Shown in pieces: positions 34,697 through 43,077 of a DNA stretch of 64,000 nucleotides; within the stretch, counting starts at the first letter, position 1; the number at the start of each line of letters is the position of its first letter. Under the pieces are notes generated by a model, which was not told the origin of the DNA, made no database searches, and saw only the letters and a list, made by a program, of their open reading frames with translations. A program made the position numbers and the translations under genes. Source of the DNA: Chitinophaga pinensis (GTDB lineage: Bacteria > Bacteroidota > Bacteroidia > Chitinophagales > Chitinophagaceae). The stretch covers positions 6,200,001 through 6,264,000 of the forward strand of contig LR632930.1 of assembly GCA_902167325.1 (NCBI GenBank), in the 5' to 3' direction.

Positions 34697-35737
34697 ATGC
34701 AACCGAAAACAAAAACGGCAATTAAGCGCATCGCTACCGTACTCCTCTGGGGAGGCGTGCTGGCGGGCTTTGCCGTATTGCTGGCGGCGGCGGTGAATGA
34801 TAAGGAAAAGGCCAAATGCAAAGGCATCCGCGTTTCCCTGCGGGGCGATGACCGGAATGCATTTGTAGATGTAAAAGACGTAAAAGCACTTATCACGGCC
34901 GACAAATCCCTCAACCCCACGGGCAAGCCCATTAGCCAGGTTAGCCTGGCCCAGCTGGAGAAGATCGTGGAAAGGGATCCCTGGATCAGGACGGCGCAAC
35001 TTTATATCGATAACAATCAGTTGCTGCAGGTGGAAGTGGAACAGCGCGATCCCCTCGCCCGTGTCTTCACTTTTTCCGGCAACAGCTTCTACCTCGATGG
35101 AGATGGTGAACGTATCCCTGTTTCTGACAGATTTTCTGCAAGGGTACCCGTGTTCACCAACTTCCCGGCTGATGCCGTGAAGCTCCGCAGTGAAGACAGT
35201 CTCCTCTTCACCCAAATGCGTGATATGGCAGCGTTCATCGCTACCGATACGTTCTGGAATGCGCAGGTAGAACAGGTGGTAATCACGGAAGACAGGAAGT
35301 TCGAGTTTATCCCGAAGCTCGGCGACCATATTGTTTATTTCGGAGAAGGAACGGATGTGGCCAACAAATTTGCCAGGCTGCTTGTCTTTTACAGAGAAGG
35401 GCTGAGCAAGGCAGGATGGAATACCTACACCCGGCTTAATGTAGCGTTCAAAGATCAGGTGATCGGGACGAGAAGAGATGGGAAGAGCGCACCTCCCCCG
35501 CCTATGTACAAAGATTCGTCAGCAGCAGACATTGCAGTGCAGGACGACGATGATCATGCCGCACCGGCGGCAGCTGTGGCGGTACCACCATCCAAACCGG
35601 CGGAACGAAAACCGGAGAAGAAACCGGAGAAGACCGCTGCAAAACCTGCCCCAAAGAAAACGTCTAAGCCGGCAAACGGCGACAGGCAACAGCCGAGGGC
35701 AATATATCAGAAACCTAATCAACGTAATCGCAACTAA
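34697..35737 (+). CDS. ftsQ: FtsQ/DivIB-like division protein with long basic C-terminal tail
   Basis: FtsQ connects early divisome proteins with FtsL/FtsB. The 346-residue protein has a short cytoplasmic N-terminus, one membrane helix (about 12-32, IATVLLWGGVLAGFAVLLAA), and a periplasmic region with a POTRA-like part (VKDVKALITADKSLN) and the FtsQ core (ERDPWIRTAQLYIDNNQLLQ near 93). The last 70 or so residues are rich in Pro, Lys and Ala (KPEKKPEKTAAKPAPKKTSK) and probably disordered. The assignment depends on position between murC and ftsA as well as on the fold. Confidence 0.85.
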   Translation: MQPKTKTAIKRIATVLLWGGVLAGFAVLLAAAVNDKEKAKCKGIRVSLRGDDRNAFVDVKDVKALITADKSLNPTGKPISQVSLAQLEKIVERDPWIRTAQLYIDNNQLLQVEVEQRDPLARVFTFSGNSFYLDGDGERIPVSDRFSARVPVFTNFPADAVKLRSEDSLLFTQMRDMAAFIATDTFWNAQVEQVVITEDRKFEFIPKLGDHIVYFGEGTDVANKFARLLVFYREGLSKAGWNTYTRLNVAFKDQVIGTRRDGKSAPPPPMYKDSSAADIAVQDDDDHAAPAAAVAVPPSKPAERKPEKKPEKTAAKPAPKKTSKPANGDRQQPRAIYQKPNQRNRN

Positions 35738-35752
35738 AAACAATAAAGAACC

Positions 35753-37162
35753 ATGAATCAGGAAGCTCCCATCATTGTAGGTCTCGACATTGGAACCACG
35801 AAGATAGCAGCCATCGCAGGAAGGAAGAATGAATACGGGAAATTGGAAATCCTCGGATTCGGGAAAGCCCCATCGTTCGGTGTACAGCACGGTATGGTGC
35901 TGAATATCGATCAGACCATCAAGGCCATCAGACAGGCACTGGAAAACTGCTATGCGTCCAATCCCAACCTCGAGATTAACGAGGTATATGTCGGCATCGC
36001 AGGCCATCATATCAAAAGTTTGCAAACCCGCGGAGACATTGTTCGGAGCGATACCGATGCAGAAATCTCCCAGAAAGACATTGACCAGCTGATCAACGAT
36101 CAGTATAAAACGGTTATCCCTGCGAGCGATCAGATCATTGACGTGATTCCCCAGCAGTATATCGTGGACGCACTGCAGAACATTATTTATCCTATCGGGA
36201 TGAGTGGTGTGAAGGTGGGTGCGAACTTCCACATCATTACCGGTGATAAGAACGCCATCCGCAATATCAACCGCAGCGTGGAAAAATCGGGTCTCCGTAT
36301 CAAGGACCTCGTGCTCCAGCCCCTGGCATCTGCCGCGGCCGTTATGTGCGATATGGATTTCGAAGCCGGTGTTGCGATTGTAGATATTGGTGGTGGTACC
36401 ACCGACCTGGCTGTTTTCTATGAAGGCGTCCTGAAACATACCGCCGTGATCCCTTACGGTGGCGAAAATATTACCAACGATATCAAGAACGGACTCGGCG
36501 TGCTGAAAACACAGGCGGAGCAGATGAAGGTTCAGTTCGGTTACGCCCTTGCGGACGAAGCCAAGAACAATGCCTACATCACCATCCCCGGTCTTCGCGG
36601 CCAAAGCCCGAAAGAGATCTCCGTAAAAAACCTCGCCCACATCATTCAGGCGCGTATGAGCGAGATCCTCGATTTCGTGGTATACCATCTGAAACAAATT
36701 GGCATGGACAATAAGATGCTCAATGGCGGTATCATCCTCACAGGTGGTGGCTCCCAGCTGAAACATCTCATCCAGCTGACAGAATACACTACCGGTGTAA
36801 GCGCACGTATTGGTTACCCGAATGAGCACCTCGCCAGCGGCCATACCGACGAGCTGACGAAGCCCATGTATGCCACCTGCGTTGGTCTTATCCTCAAAGG
36901 TTATAACGACTATGAGAACGACCTCCGTGCGATGGAAGACAATTACGTAAAGATCAATACCAGCTACTTCGCCAAGGAAAGAGTGGCCCGCCAGGCCGAA
37001 TCCACGGAAGAATGGATGGATGAAGAAGCAGAAGAAGAAACCGCGGATGCACGCCAGGACCGTAAGGCCCGCGAGCGCAATGCATCGCTGAAAGGTTTCC
37101 TGGACAGGATGAAAACAAAGATCATCGACATGTTTACAGAAGAAGAAGACGCCAAGCTGTAA
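35753..37162 (+). CDS. ftsA: Cell division protein FtsA
   Basis: FtsA is an actin-like ATPase that tethers FtsZ filaments to the membrane. The 469-residue protein has the phosphate-1 loop IVGLDIGTTKIAAIAGR at 8-24 and the phosphate-2 segment AIVDIGGGTTDLAVF near 207, followed by ILTGGGSQLKHL near 327. The C-terminus has an acidic linker (DEEAEEETAD) and then FLDRMKTKIIDMF, an amphipathic helix fitting the membrane-targeting sequence, with a short acidic end. It lies 15 bp after ftsQ and 108 bp before ftsZ. Confidence 0.96.
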   Translation: MNQEAPIIVGLDIGTTKIAAIAGRKNEYGKLEILGFGKAPSFGVQHGMVLNIDQTIKAIRQALENCYASNPNLEINEVYVGIAGHHIKSLQTRGDIVRSDTDAEISQKDIDQLINDQYKTVIPASDQIIDVIPQQYIVDALQNIIYPIGMSGVKVGANFHIITGDKNAIRNINRSVEKSGLRIKDLVLQPLASAAAVMCDMDFEAGVAIVDIGGGTTDLAVFYEGVLKHTAVIPYGGENITNDIKNGLGVLKTQAEQMKVQFGYALADEAKNNAYITIPGLRGQSPKEISVKNLAHIIQARMSEILDFVVYHLKQIGMDNKMLNGGIILTGGGSQLKHLIQLTEYTTGVSARIGYPNEHLASGHTDELTKPMYATCVGLILKGYNDYENDLRAMEDNYVKINTSYFAKERVARQAESTEEWMDEEAEEETADARQDRKARERNASLKGFLDRMKTKIIDMFTEEEDAKL

Positions 37163-37270
37163 TGGTTCGGCTTGATTGTTGCGATTTAATTACGTTCATA
37201 TAAAAAAACGATCAAAGTAGCGTAGGATACGGTACACCACTAATACTAACCCATATAAAGAGCTAGAGTC

Positions 37271-38998
37271 ATGATACATTTTGATCTTCCAAAGGAAAAA
37301 TCCTCCATCATCAAGGTGATAGGCATTGGTGGCGGAGGAAGCAATGCGGTGAACCACATGTTCAGTCAGAACATTGAGGGGGTGAACTTCATTATCTGCA
37401 ATACCGACGCACAGGCTATTGCAAACAGCCCTGTACCCAACAAGGTACAGCTGGGCCCGCACCTGACGCAGGGATTGGGAGCCGGTGCCAATCCACGGAT
37501 TGGTGAACAGGCCACGGAGGAATCTTTTGAAGAAATCAAAAAAATACTGGAGGTGAACACCAAAATGGCGTTCATCACCGCAGGTATGGGCGGCGGCACC
37601 GGCACAGGAGGCGCTCCCATTATTGCCAAAATATGTAAGGAACTGGGCATCCTCACGGTGGGCATTGTTACCACTCCCTTCTCATATGAAGGTAAAAAGA
37701 GAATGCTGCAGGCCGAAGAAGGCATCAACCGTCTGAAAGATTACGTTGATACCCTGCTGATCATTTCCAACGACAAACTCCGTCAGAAGTTTGGTGACCT
37801 TAAGTTTAAGGCTGCATTCGAAAAGGCGGATAATGTGCTGGCTACTGCTGCGAAGTGTATCACAGATGTAATTAACTCCACCGGCCAGATCAACGTCGAT
37901 TTCGCCGATGTGTGCACCGTTATGCGCAATGGCGGCGTGGCTATCCTCGGATCGGCCCTCGCTGAAGGCGAAAACCGCGCACAGAGAGCTATCGAAGATG
38001 CACTTACTTCACCGCTGCTGAATGACAACGATATCCGCGGAGCCAAATGGATCCTTATCAATATCTCCTCTTCCGAAGGCGATTTCGAACATACGCTTGA
38101 TGAAATGGACATCATCCAGGCCTACGTGCAAAGCATGGCAGGCGAGGATTGCGATGTTATCCTCGGCGTAGGGTACGACCAGTCGCTCGAGCGTAACCTG
38201 GGCGTTACCATCATTGCTACCGGCTTTGAACAAAACCCCATCCGCCAGGCTAAACAACAGGCAGCAGCCGTTGCCGAGCAACAGGAAGAGCCTAAGATCG
38301 TAATGACCCTGGGGGGAGACGGAGAAGAAAAGAAGATGCACAATCAGGGAATGCTGTTTACGGATGAGCCGGAAATAATCGATGTTATGGCCCCCCGCCT
38401 CGTGGAGCCTACGGTTACCCATCCGGCAAGTGCTGCATCCTTCATGCCCCCTGCTCCCCAGCAACCGGAACGTGAAACCTACACGCTCAACATTGAGCCT
38501 GTAGAACCTCCCGCTCCGCAGGCAGCAGTGCAGCAACCACAGCCACCCGTACAGCAGAAACCTGCCGCTCCTGCAACAGGTTCAACCTCCGGTGGTTACC
38601 TCAACCGCCCCTCCAACATTTACGTGGAGCCGGTGAGCAATAACAACGTAAACCAGCAGGATGAAATGAAGATGGTTTTCCGGGAAGAAGCTGCCCCACA
38701 GGCACCCGTTCCTCCCCCGCAGCCACAACAGCTGCACGATGACCAGGCAGATGATCAGAAGAGAAAACAGCTGGAGCGCGTAGCCAAACTCCGCAGCATC
38801 AGCTTCAACGTGAAGAACATGGATAATAACCAGGAAATCGAGAACATCCCCGCATACCTGCGCAGGAACATCGACCTGGATAATGGCTCCGGCTCTGCCG
38901 AACATTTTTACTCCAGCTACACCATCGGTCAGAACGGTGAAAACCAGACCGAGATAAATACGATTAATACGTTCTTAGACGGGAAAAAGCCTGATTGA
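37271..38998 (+). CDS. ftsZ: Cell division protein FtsZ with long linker and C-terminal extension
   Basis: FtsZ is the tubulin-like GTPase that forms the division ring. The 575-residue protein has the GTPase core in residues 1-320, including GIGGGGSNAVNHM near 18 and the tubulin signature GMGGGTGTGGAPIIAKI at about 104-120. A Pro/Gln-rich linker of about 190 residues follows. The conserved C-terminal peptide that binds FtsA appears as NIPAYLRR at about 525-532, but 43 more residues come after it (ending FLDGKKPD), so the peptide is internal. The gene is preceded by a 108-bp gap that could hold its own promoter and is closed by a strong terminator. Confidence 0.97.
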   Translation: MIHFDLPKEKSSIIKVIGIGGGGSNAVNHMFSQNIEGVNFIICNTDAQAIANSPVPNKVQLGPHLTQGLGAGANPRIGEQATEESFEEIKKILEVNTKMAFITAGMGGGTGTGGAPIIAKICKELGILTVGIVTTPFSYEGKKRMLQAEEGINRLKDYVDTLLIISNDKLRQKFGDLKFKAAFEKADNVLATAAKCITDVINSTGQINVDFADVCTVMRNGGVAILGSALAEGENRAQRAIEDALTSPLLNDNDIRGAKWILINISSSEGDFEHTLDEMDIIQAYVQSMAGEDCDVILGVGYDQSLERNLGVTIIATGFEQNPIRQAKQQAAAVAEQQEEPKIVMTLGGDGEEKKMHNQGMLFTDEPEIIDVMAPRLVEPTVTHPASAASFMPPAPQQPERETYTLNIEPVEPPAPQAAVQQPQPPVQQKPAAPATGSTSGGYLNRPSNIYVEPVSNNNVNQQDEMKMVFREEAAPQAPVPPPQPQQLHDDQADDQKRKQLERVAKLRSISFNVKNMDNNQEIENIPAYLRRNIDLDNGSGSAEHFYSSYTIGQNGENQTEINTINTFLDGKKPD

Positions 38999-39041
38999 CG
39001 AACAAGATGATATTAGTTTGATTGTTTTTTAGTTGTGTTAA

Positions 39042-39073
39042 AAAAAATCCTCCGATTCCTCGGAGGATTTTTT
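39042..39073. terminator. Bidirectional terminator closing the dcw cluster
   Basis: AAAAAATCCTCCGA, loop TTCC, TCGGAGGATTTTTT: a 14-bp perfect stem with T runs on both strands. It stops ftsZ transcription and that of the minus-strand GH123-like gene. Confidence 0.9.
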
Positions 39074-39099
39074 TTATCCATTAATTATGTGCTGATCGC

Positions 39100-40839
39100 T
39101 TAAAGGCTGTTGAGTACTGCTGATGCGGTATTCACCATTTCGGCGGCCGACTTTTGTTTCAGCTTATTCCATTCGAACGATTTCAGTACTTTCTCCAGCT
39201 GAGGGCCTTTACCTTCTGCTTTCAGGATACGGATCTTCTCGAACGTCTGAATTCCTTCTGCCATGCGCTCGAAGCGGATGGAGGAACGCGGACCGGGATA
39301 TACGAGGTAAGTATCTCCGGCAGACCAGGCCCGGAAACGGGAATCCTGCAACGGATCTTTCACCCAGCAGTTATAAGCCCAGCGGAGGTAACCATGGAAG
39401 TTTTTTCCTGCAGCAAACCAGCCCAGCCACGCAGATTCTGCAGGTGCGGAGAAGGTGAAGGTGTTAGGGAACCCTTCCGTACAGCAGGTATAATAGGTGG
39501 TAGGCCAGCCTTTGCTGAAACGTGCTTCGCGCTCTTCAGCAGTAAAGTCCTGCCCGATAGCTACGCAATAATCATAAATATCGTTTACCAGCTCTTTATG
39601 GTAGTTACCTGCCAGTGATACTTTGAAGTCTTTATCTACACTGCGGATCAGTTTGATGGCGGCCTGCATGGCTTCCATAGGGCGCTCGTCCATAGCGATA
39701 CAGGTAATGTTGAACCAGCCCTTTTGTTTCAGGTGCTTCGCGAAATCTACCAGCATAGGGCGCCAATGGGCGTCGTATTCAGGAGAGCCGGGCTTCGCCA
39801 CAATATGGATCATTTTACCTGTGGCTTCATCGTAATAGAAGAATTTCAGGTTCCAGGGGATCATGCTGTAGCAGGCGATCTGTTTGGTTACCCCACATTC
39901 CATCATGAATTCCACCCATTTGTCGAATTCGGTGTAGTCGTAAGTCCAGGAGCCGTCGCGCTTCTTCGTCCATTTCACCATGTCGCCATAAATATCTTCT
40001 GTCTGGCTGTTCCAGGGGTCATAAATGATACTGGTGGTGATCACTTTCTGGCCAACGCCCGCTAATTGGGTCATATAAGGCCGCATAGCGTCGAAATGCT
40101 CTTTACTGAAGGGTTTTACGTTATGGTAGCGCGACACCGCGTATGGGCTTTGCCATAGGTCCAGGTGGTAAGCCCAGTCTTTGGCATCGGGGAGCGTACG
40201 GTTGTTAACGGTAACGTTATAAGAGAGGGTTTTAATGGCAATGCCTTTATTGTTCTTAACGGTGATGCTGCCTTTGTAAATACCTGCAGCAGTTTGTGCG
40301 GGTACTTTAATGCTGAGCCATACGGGCTGGGTGGTATTGGCGGCGATGTTCATGGACGTTTTGAAATCGATCGCGTCGGCCACGAGGGAAGAATCGTATT
40401 CTCCGGGCTTACGGAAACCGCAGCCGCCGCCTTCGCTGTTCAGCTCATCGGTCATTACATAACGGAGGAAACCGGTGGAAACTGCACTGGCAGGGATGGT
40501 GTTCCCCTTACCGTCGGTAAGTGCTGAGCGGGAGATGGTTACTCCCTGCTGGGCCTGGGTGGTGTAAATAACGAACTGGGTGTGGATCTTTTCGTTTTTC
40601 CAGCTGTGGGCGTTCCATGCGCTGCTGAGGCTCGCTGCTTCGGGGGCATACAGCTTATCATAGCGTATATCGGCGGTCCCGAACTGAACATGTGTACCCG
40701 GCCTGATGGCGCTCCAGGCAGCGGGGTCTACCTTCCGCCAGTCTTTCAGTTCCGTAAAGTCGGATTGAATGCCCTCCTGGGCCAGTGCGGTAATGGAATA
40801 TGCCACGAATATGCCGGTGGCTACTAGTTGTCTTATCAT
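39100..40839 (-). CDS. GH123-like/DUF4091 secreted glycoside hydrolase candidate
   Basis: The 579-residue protein has a cleavable signal (MIRQLVATGIFVAYSITALAQ), an N-terminal beta-sandwich (about 25-215) with the PVWLSIKVPAQTAAGIYKG strand pair, and a TIM-barrel-like part with HLDLWQSPYAVSRYH near 225. Asp384-Glu385 in IAMDERPMEAM fits the neighbouring acid pair used by GH123 beta-N-acetylgalactosaminidases for substrate-assisted catalysis. A role in removing GalNAc or related sugars in the periplasm or outside the cell is likely but not certain. No SusC/SusD pair or other carbohydrate gene is next to it. It ends at the terminator shared with ftsZ. Confidence 0.8.
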   Translation of the reverse strand: MIRQLVATGIFVAYSITALAQEGIQSDFTELKDWRKVDPAAWSAIRPGTHVQFGTADIRYDKLYAPEAASLSSAWNAHSWKNEKIHTQFVIYTTQAQQGVTISRSALTDGKGNTIPASAVSTGFLRYVMTDELNSEGGGCGFRKPGEYDSSLVADAIDFKTSMNIAANTTQPVWLSIKVPAQTAAGIYKGSITVKNNKGIAIKTLSYNVTVNNRTLPDAKDWAYHLDLWQSPYAVSRYHNVKPFSKEHFDAMRPYMTQLAGVGQKVITTSIIYDPWNSQTEDIYGDMVKWTKKRDGSWTYDYTEFDKWVEFMMECGVTKQIACYSMIPWNLKFFYYDEATGKMIHIVAKPGSPEYDAHWRPMLVDFAKHLKQKGWFNITCIAMDERPMEAMQAAIKLIRSVDKDFKVSLAGNYHKELVNDIYDYCVAIGQDFTAEEREARFSKGWPTTYYTCCTEGFPNTFTFSAPAESAWLGWFAAGKNFHGYLRWAYNCWVKDPLQDSRFRAWSAGDTYLVYPGPRSSIRFERMAEGIQTFEKIRILKAEGKGPQLEKVLKSFEWNKLKQKSAAEMVNTASAVLNSL

Positions 40840-40904
40840 AACTTGACGAATTGCGTAAGGACGAAGCTCACAATATAATGCTAGCTTCCCGTCCCTGCAA
40901 CCCG

Positions 40905-42872
40905 TTAGTCCTCAAATCTGTGCCGGTCAGCCACTCTTTTCAGTTGGAGATTGGTAACAGGCGCTACCACGAGCGGGAATTTCTCGATGGTCACGTAACT
41001 GGAATCCAGTCCAAAGCCACGCTCCTCGGACAATCCGATCTTTTTCAGCATGAAATAAATGCGCATGATGATCCTTTCGTGCAAGGGCAGATCATTGTCA
41101 TGCGAGAGGAATTTTTCCATCACGATAAATTGGAAATCTCCTACCACATTGTTTTTACTGAGTGATTCGTATCGGCTGGTGATGTTCACTTCCTTGTTGC
41201 GCACCATGTCTTCCACCACCATCCTGAACATAAGGTTGATGCGTTGCTCCACCCGGAAACCGAGGCGGAACTCTACACGGATCACTTCGTTGGGGATAAT
41301 GGTTTGAACGGTGTATTCGCTCATGTAAGGTTCATCCACTACATCTACATGCACGAACCAGTAAATATCGGCCCGTTTGGGCTTTTTATTGAGGACGGAG
41401 TAAATGATTTTATGCTCTATTTCCTTTGGATTGTCTGCACTGCTCATGTAAACGAGGTGCGTGGCATATTTGGGGATGGAAGAGTCGTTACTGAGTTCCT
41501 GCAGGATGGGGAGGTAGTCTTCAAGGCGCACGAATTCCACGTAGCGGTTCTTGATCTTGCGGGACCGGAACCATGCATACATGACCATGAAGAGCGCGCC
41601 GCCTACGATTACTGTTACATAACCACCATGGGTAAATTTCACGAGGTTAGCGAGGAGGAACGAGAATTCGATGGTGAGGTATACTGCCAGGTACAGCCCT
41701 ATCCACCACAGCTTTACGCGGCGGGTATACAGATAGAAGGCGAAGAGGCAGGAAGTCATGAGCATGCAGAGGGTGATGGACAGGCCATACGCCGCTTCCA
41801 TTTTCGATGACTCTTGAAAAATCAAAACGATGGAAACACATCCGACAAACAGCATGATGTTGATGCCTGGAATAAAGAGCTGACCACGTTGTTCCGTCGG
41901 GTAGTTGATTTTAAGCTTAGGCCAGAGGTTGAGGCGCATTGCTTCGGAGATCAGCGTGAAAGAGCCGGAGATAAGGGCCTGTGATGCGATTACGGAAGCG
42001 ATGGTGGCGATCAGTACCCCGAAAATCACGAATCCTTCCGGCATGATGAGGAAGAAAGGGTTTTCTCCGTTCAGCTTTTGACCTGTCTGTGTGAGGAGCC
42101 ATGCGCCTTGACCGAGATAGTTGAGGATGAGGCTGATCTTCACCCATATCCAGGAAACGCGGATATTTCCACGGCCAACGTGCCCCAGGTCGGAGTAGAG
42201 GGCTTCAGCCCCCGTGGTACATAGGAATACTGCTCCCAACAGCAGGAATCCATGTGGATAGAGCGTGAGGAGTTTTACGGCGTAGTATGGGTTGAAGGCT
42301 TTGAGTACGGAAAGGTCGTCTGCGATATGCATGATACCGAGCACAGCGAGCATTCCGAACCAGATAACCATGATGGGACCGAACAGTTTACCGATAGATA
42401 CGGTACCGAACTGCTGCATAAAGAACAGTCCTGAGATGATGAGTACAACGATCTTCACGATGGTTATGGTACCGAGATCTTTGAGCACGGGGAGTGTGCG
42501 CAAACCTTCTACTGCTGAAGTCACTGTAATGGGCGGTGTGATGATGCCATCTGCGAGGAGGGCGGCCCCTCCTATCATGCCGAAAACGACGGTCCATTTA
42601 CCATGCCGCCTGACGAGGGCATAGAGCGAGAAGATACCACCTTCACCCTTGTTATCCGCCTTGAGGGTGAGGATAACGTACTTTACGGTAGTTTGGAGGG
42701 TGAGTGTCCAGATGATGCAGGAAATACCGCCGATAACCAGCAGATCGCTGATTTCATTGGTCCCTACAATGGCTTTAAATACGTAGAGCGGAGAAGTACC
42801 GATATCGCCGTAGATGATACCCAGCGCAACGATGATGCCGGCAAGGGTAGCTTTATTGAAGTCTTTTACCAC
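40905..42872 (-). CDS. kup: Kup-family potassium uptake protein, GTG start
   Basis: Kup is a proton-coupled potassium importer of the inner membrane. The 655-residue protein has the family start motif GIIYGDIGTSPLYVFKAIVG near 19, the KADNKGEGGIFSLYALVRR segment near 71, and about twelve membrane helices in the first 440 residues, followed by a cytoplasmic domain of about 200 residues. The frame begins with GTG, 30 bp downstream of a promoter that matches the TTG-N21-TAAATTTG pattern. The neighbours do not suggest a pathway; the gene stands alone between the GH123-like gene and ompA. Confidence 0.94.
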   Translation of the reverse strand: MVKDFNKATLAGIIVALGIIYGDIGTSPLYVFKAIVGTNEISDLLVIGGISCIIWTLTLQTTVKYVILTLKADNKGEGGIFSLYALVRRHGKWTVVFGMIGGAALLADGIITPPITVTSAVEGLRTLPVLKDLGTITIVKIVVLIISGLFFMQQFGTVSIGKLFGPIMVIWFGMLAVLGIMHIADDLSVLKAFNPYYAVKLLTLYPHGFLLLGAVFLCTTGAEALYSDLGHVGRGNIRVSWIWVKISLILNYLGQGAWLLTQTGQKLNGENPFFLIMPEGFVIFGVLIATIASVIASQALISGSFTLISEAMRLNLWPKLKINYPTEQRGQLFIPGINIMLFVGCVSIVLIFQESSKMEAAYGLSITLCMLMTSCLFAFYLYTRRVKLWWIGLYLAVYLTIEFSFLLANLVKFTHGGYVTVIVGGALFMVMYAWFRSRKIKNRYVEFVRLEDYLPILQELSNDSSIPKYATHLVYMSSADNPKEIEHKIIYSVLNKKPKRADIYWFVHVDVVDEPYMSEYTVQTIIPNEVIRVEFRLGFRVEQRINLMFRMVVEDMVRNKEVNITSRYESLSKNNVVGDFQFIVMEKFLSHDNDLPLHERIIMRIYFMLKKIGLSEERGFGLDSSYVTIEKFPLVVAPVTNLQLKRVADRHRFED

Positions 42873-42901
42873 GCTAAAAACAATGTGAAGTTTAGGCTGG
42901 T

Positions 42902-42933
42902 CAAATTTAGTGATAAATAATCAGGATTTGCAA
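42902..42933 (-). promoter_or_regulatory. Promoter of kup
   Basis: On the minus strand, TTG (42931-42933), 21 bp, then TAAATTTG (42902-42909), a full -7 match. Transcription would start about 23 nt before the GTG start. Confidence 0.65.
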
Positions 42934-43023
42934 GAAGTAAAAAACGCGTTGTAAATAAAACGGGGGTGAGGGGCAGAGGGTTCACCAAAGGGAAAAAATA
43001 ATAGCGGTGGAAACGGCTATAAA

Positions 43024-43055
43024 AAAAGAGGCTGCCTGATGAGGCAGCCTCTTTT
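43024..43055. terminator. Terminator after the ompA-like gene
   Basis: AAAAGAGGCTGCCT, loop GATG, AGGCAGCCTCTTTT: a 14-bp stem. On the minus strand the T run extends to seven, right after the ompA-like stop codon. Confidence 0.9.
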
Positions 43056-43077
43056 AGTTATTTACCTTGGCGAGGTA

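Noticed and set aside
35519-36844. 441-codon minus-strand open frame
   Set aside because: Antisense to ftsQ and ftsA, which are certain genes; no motifs on this strand.
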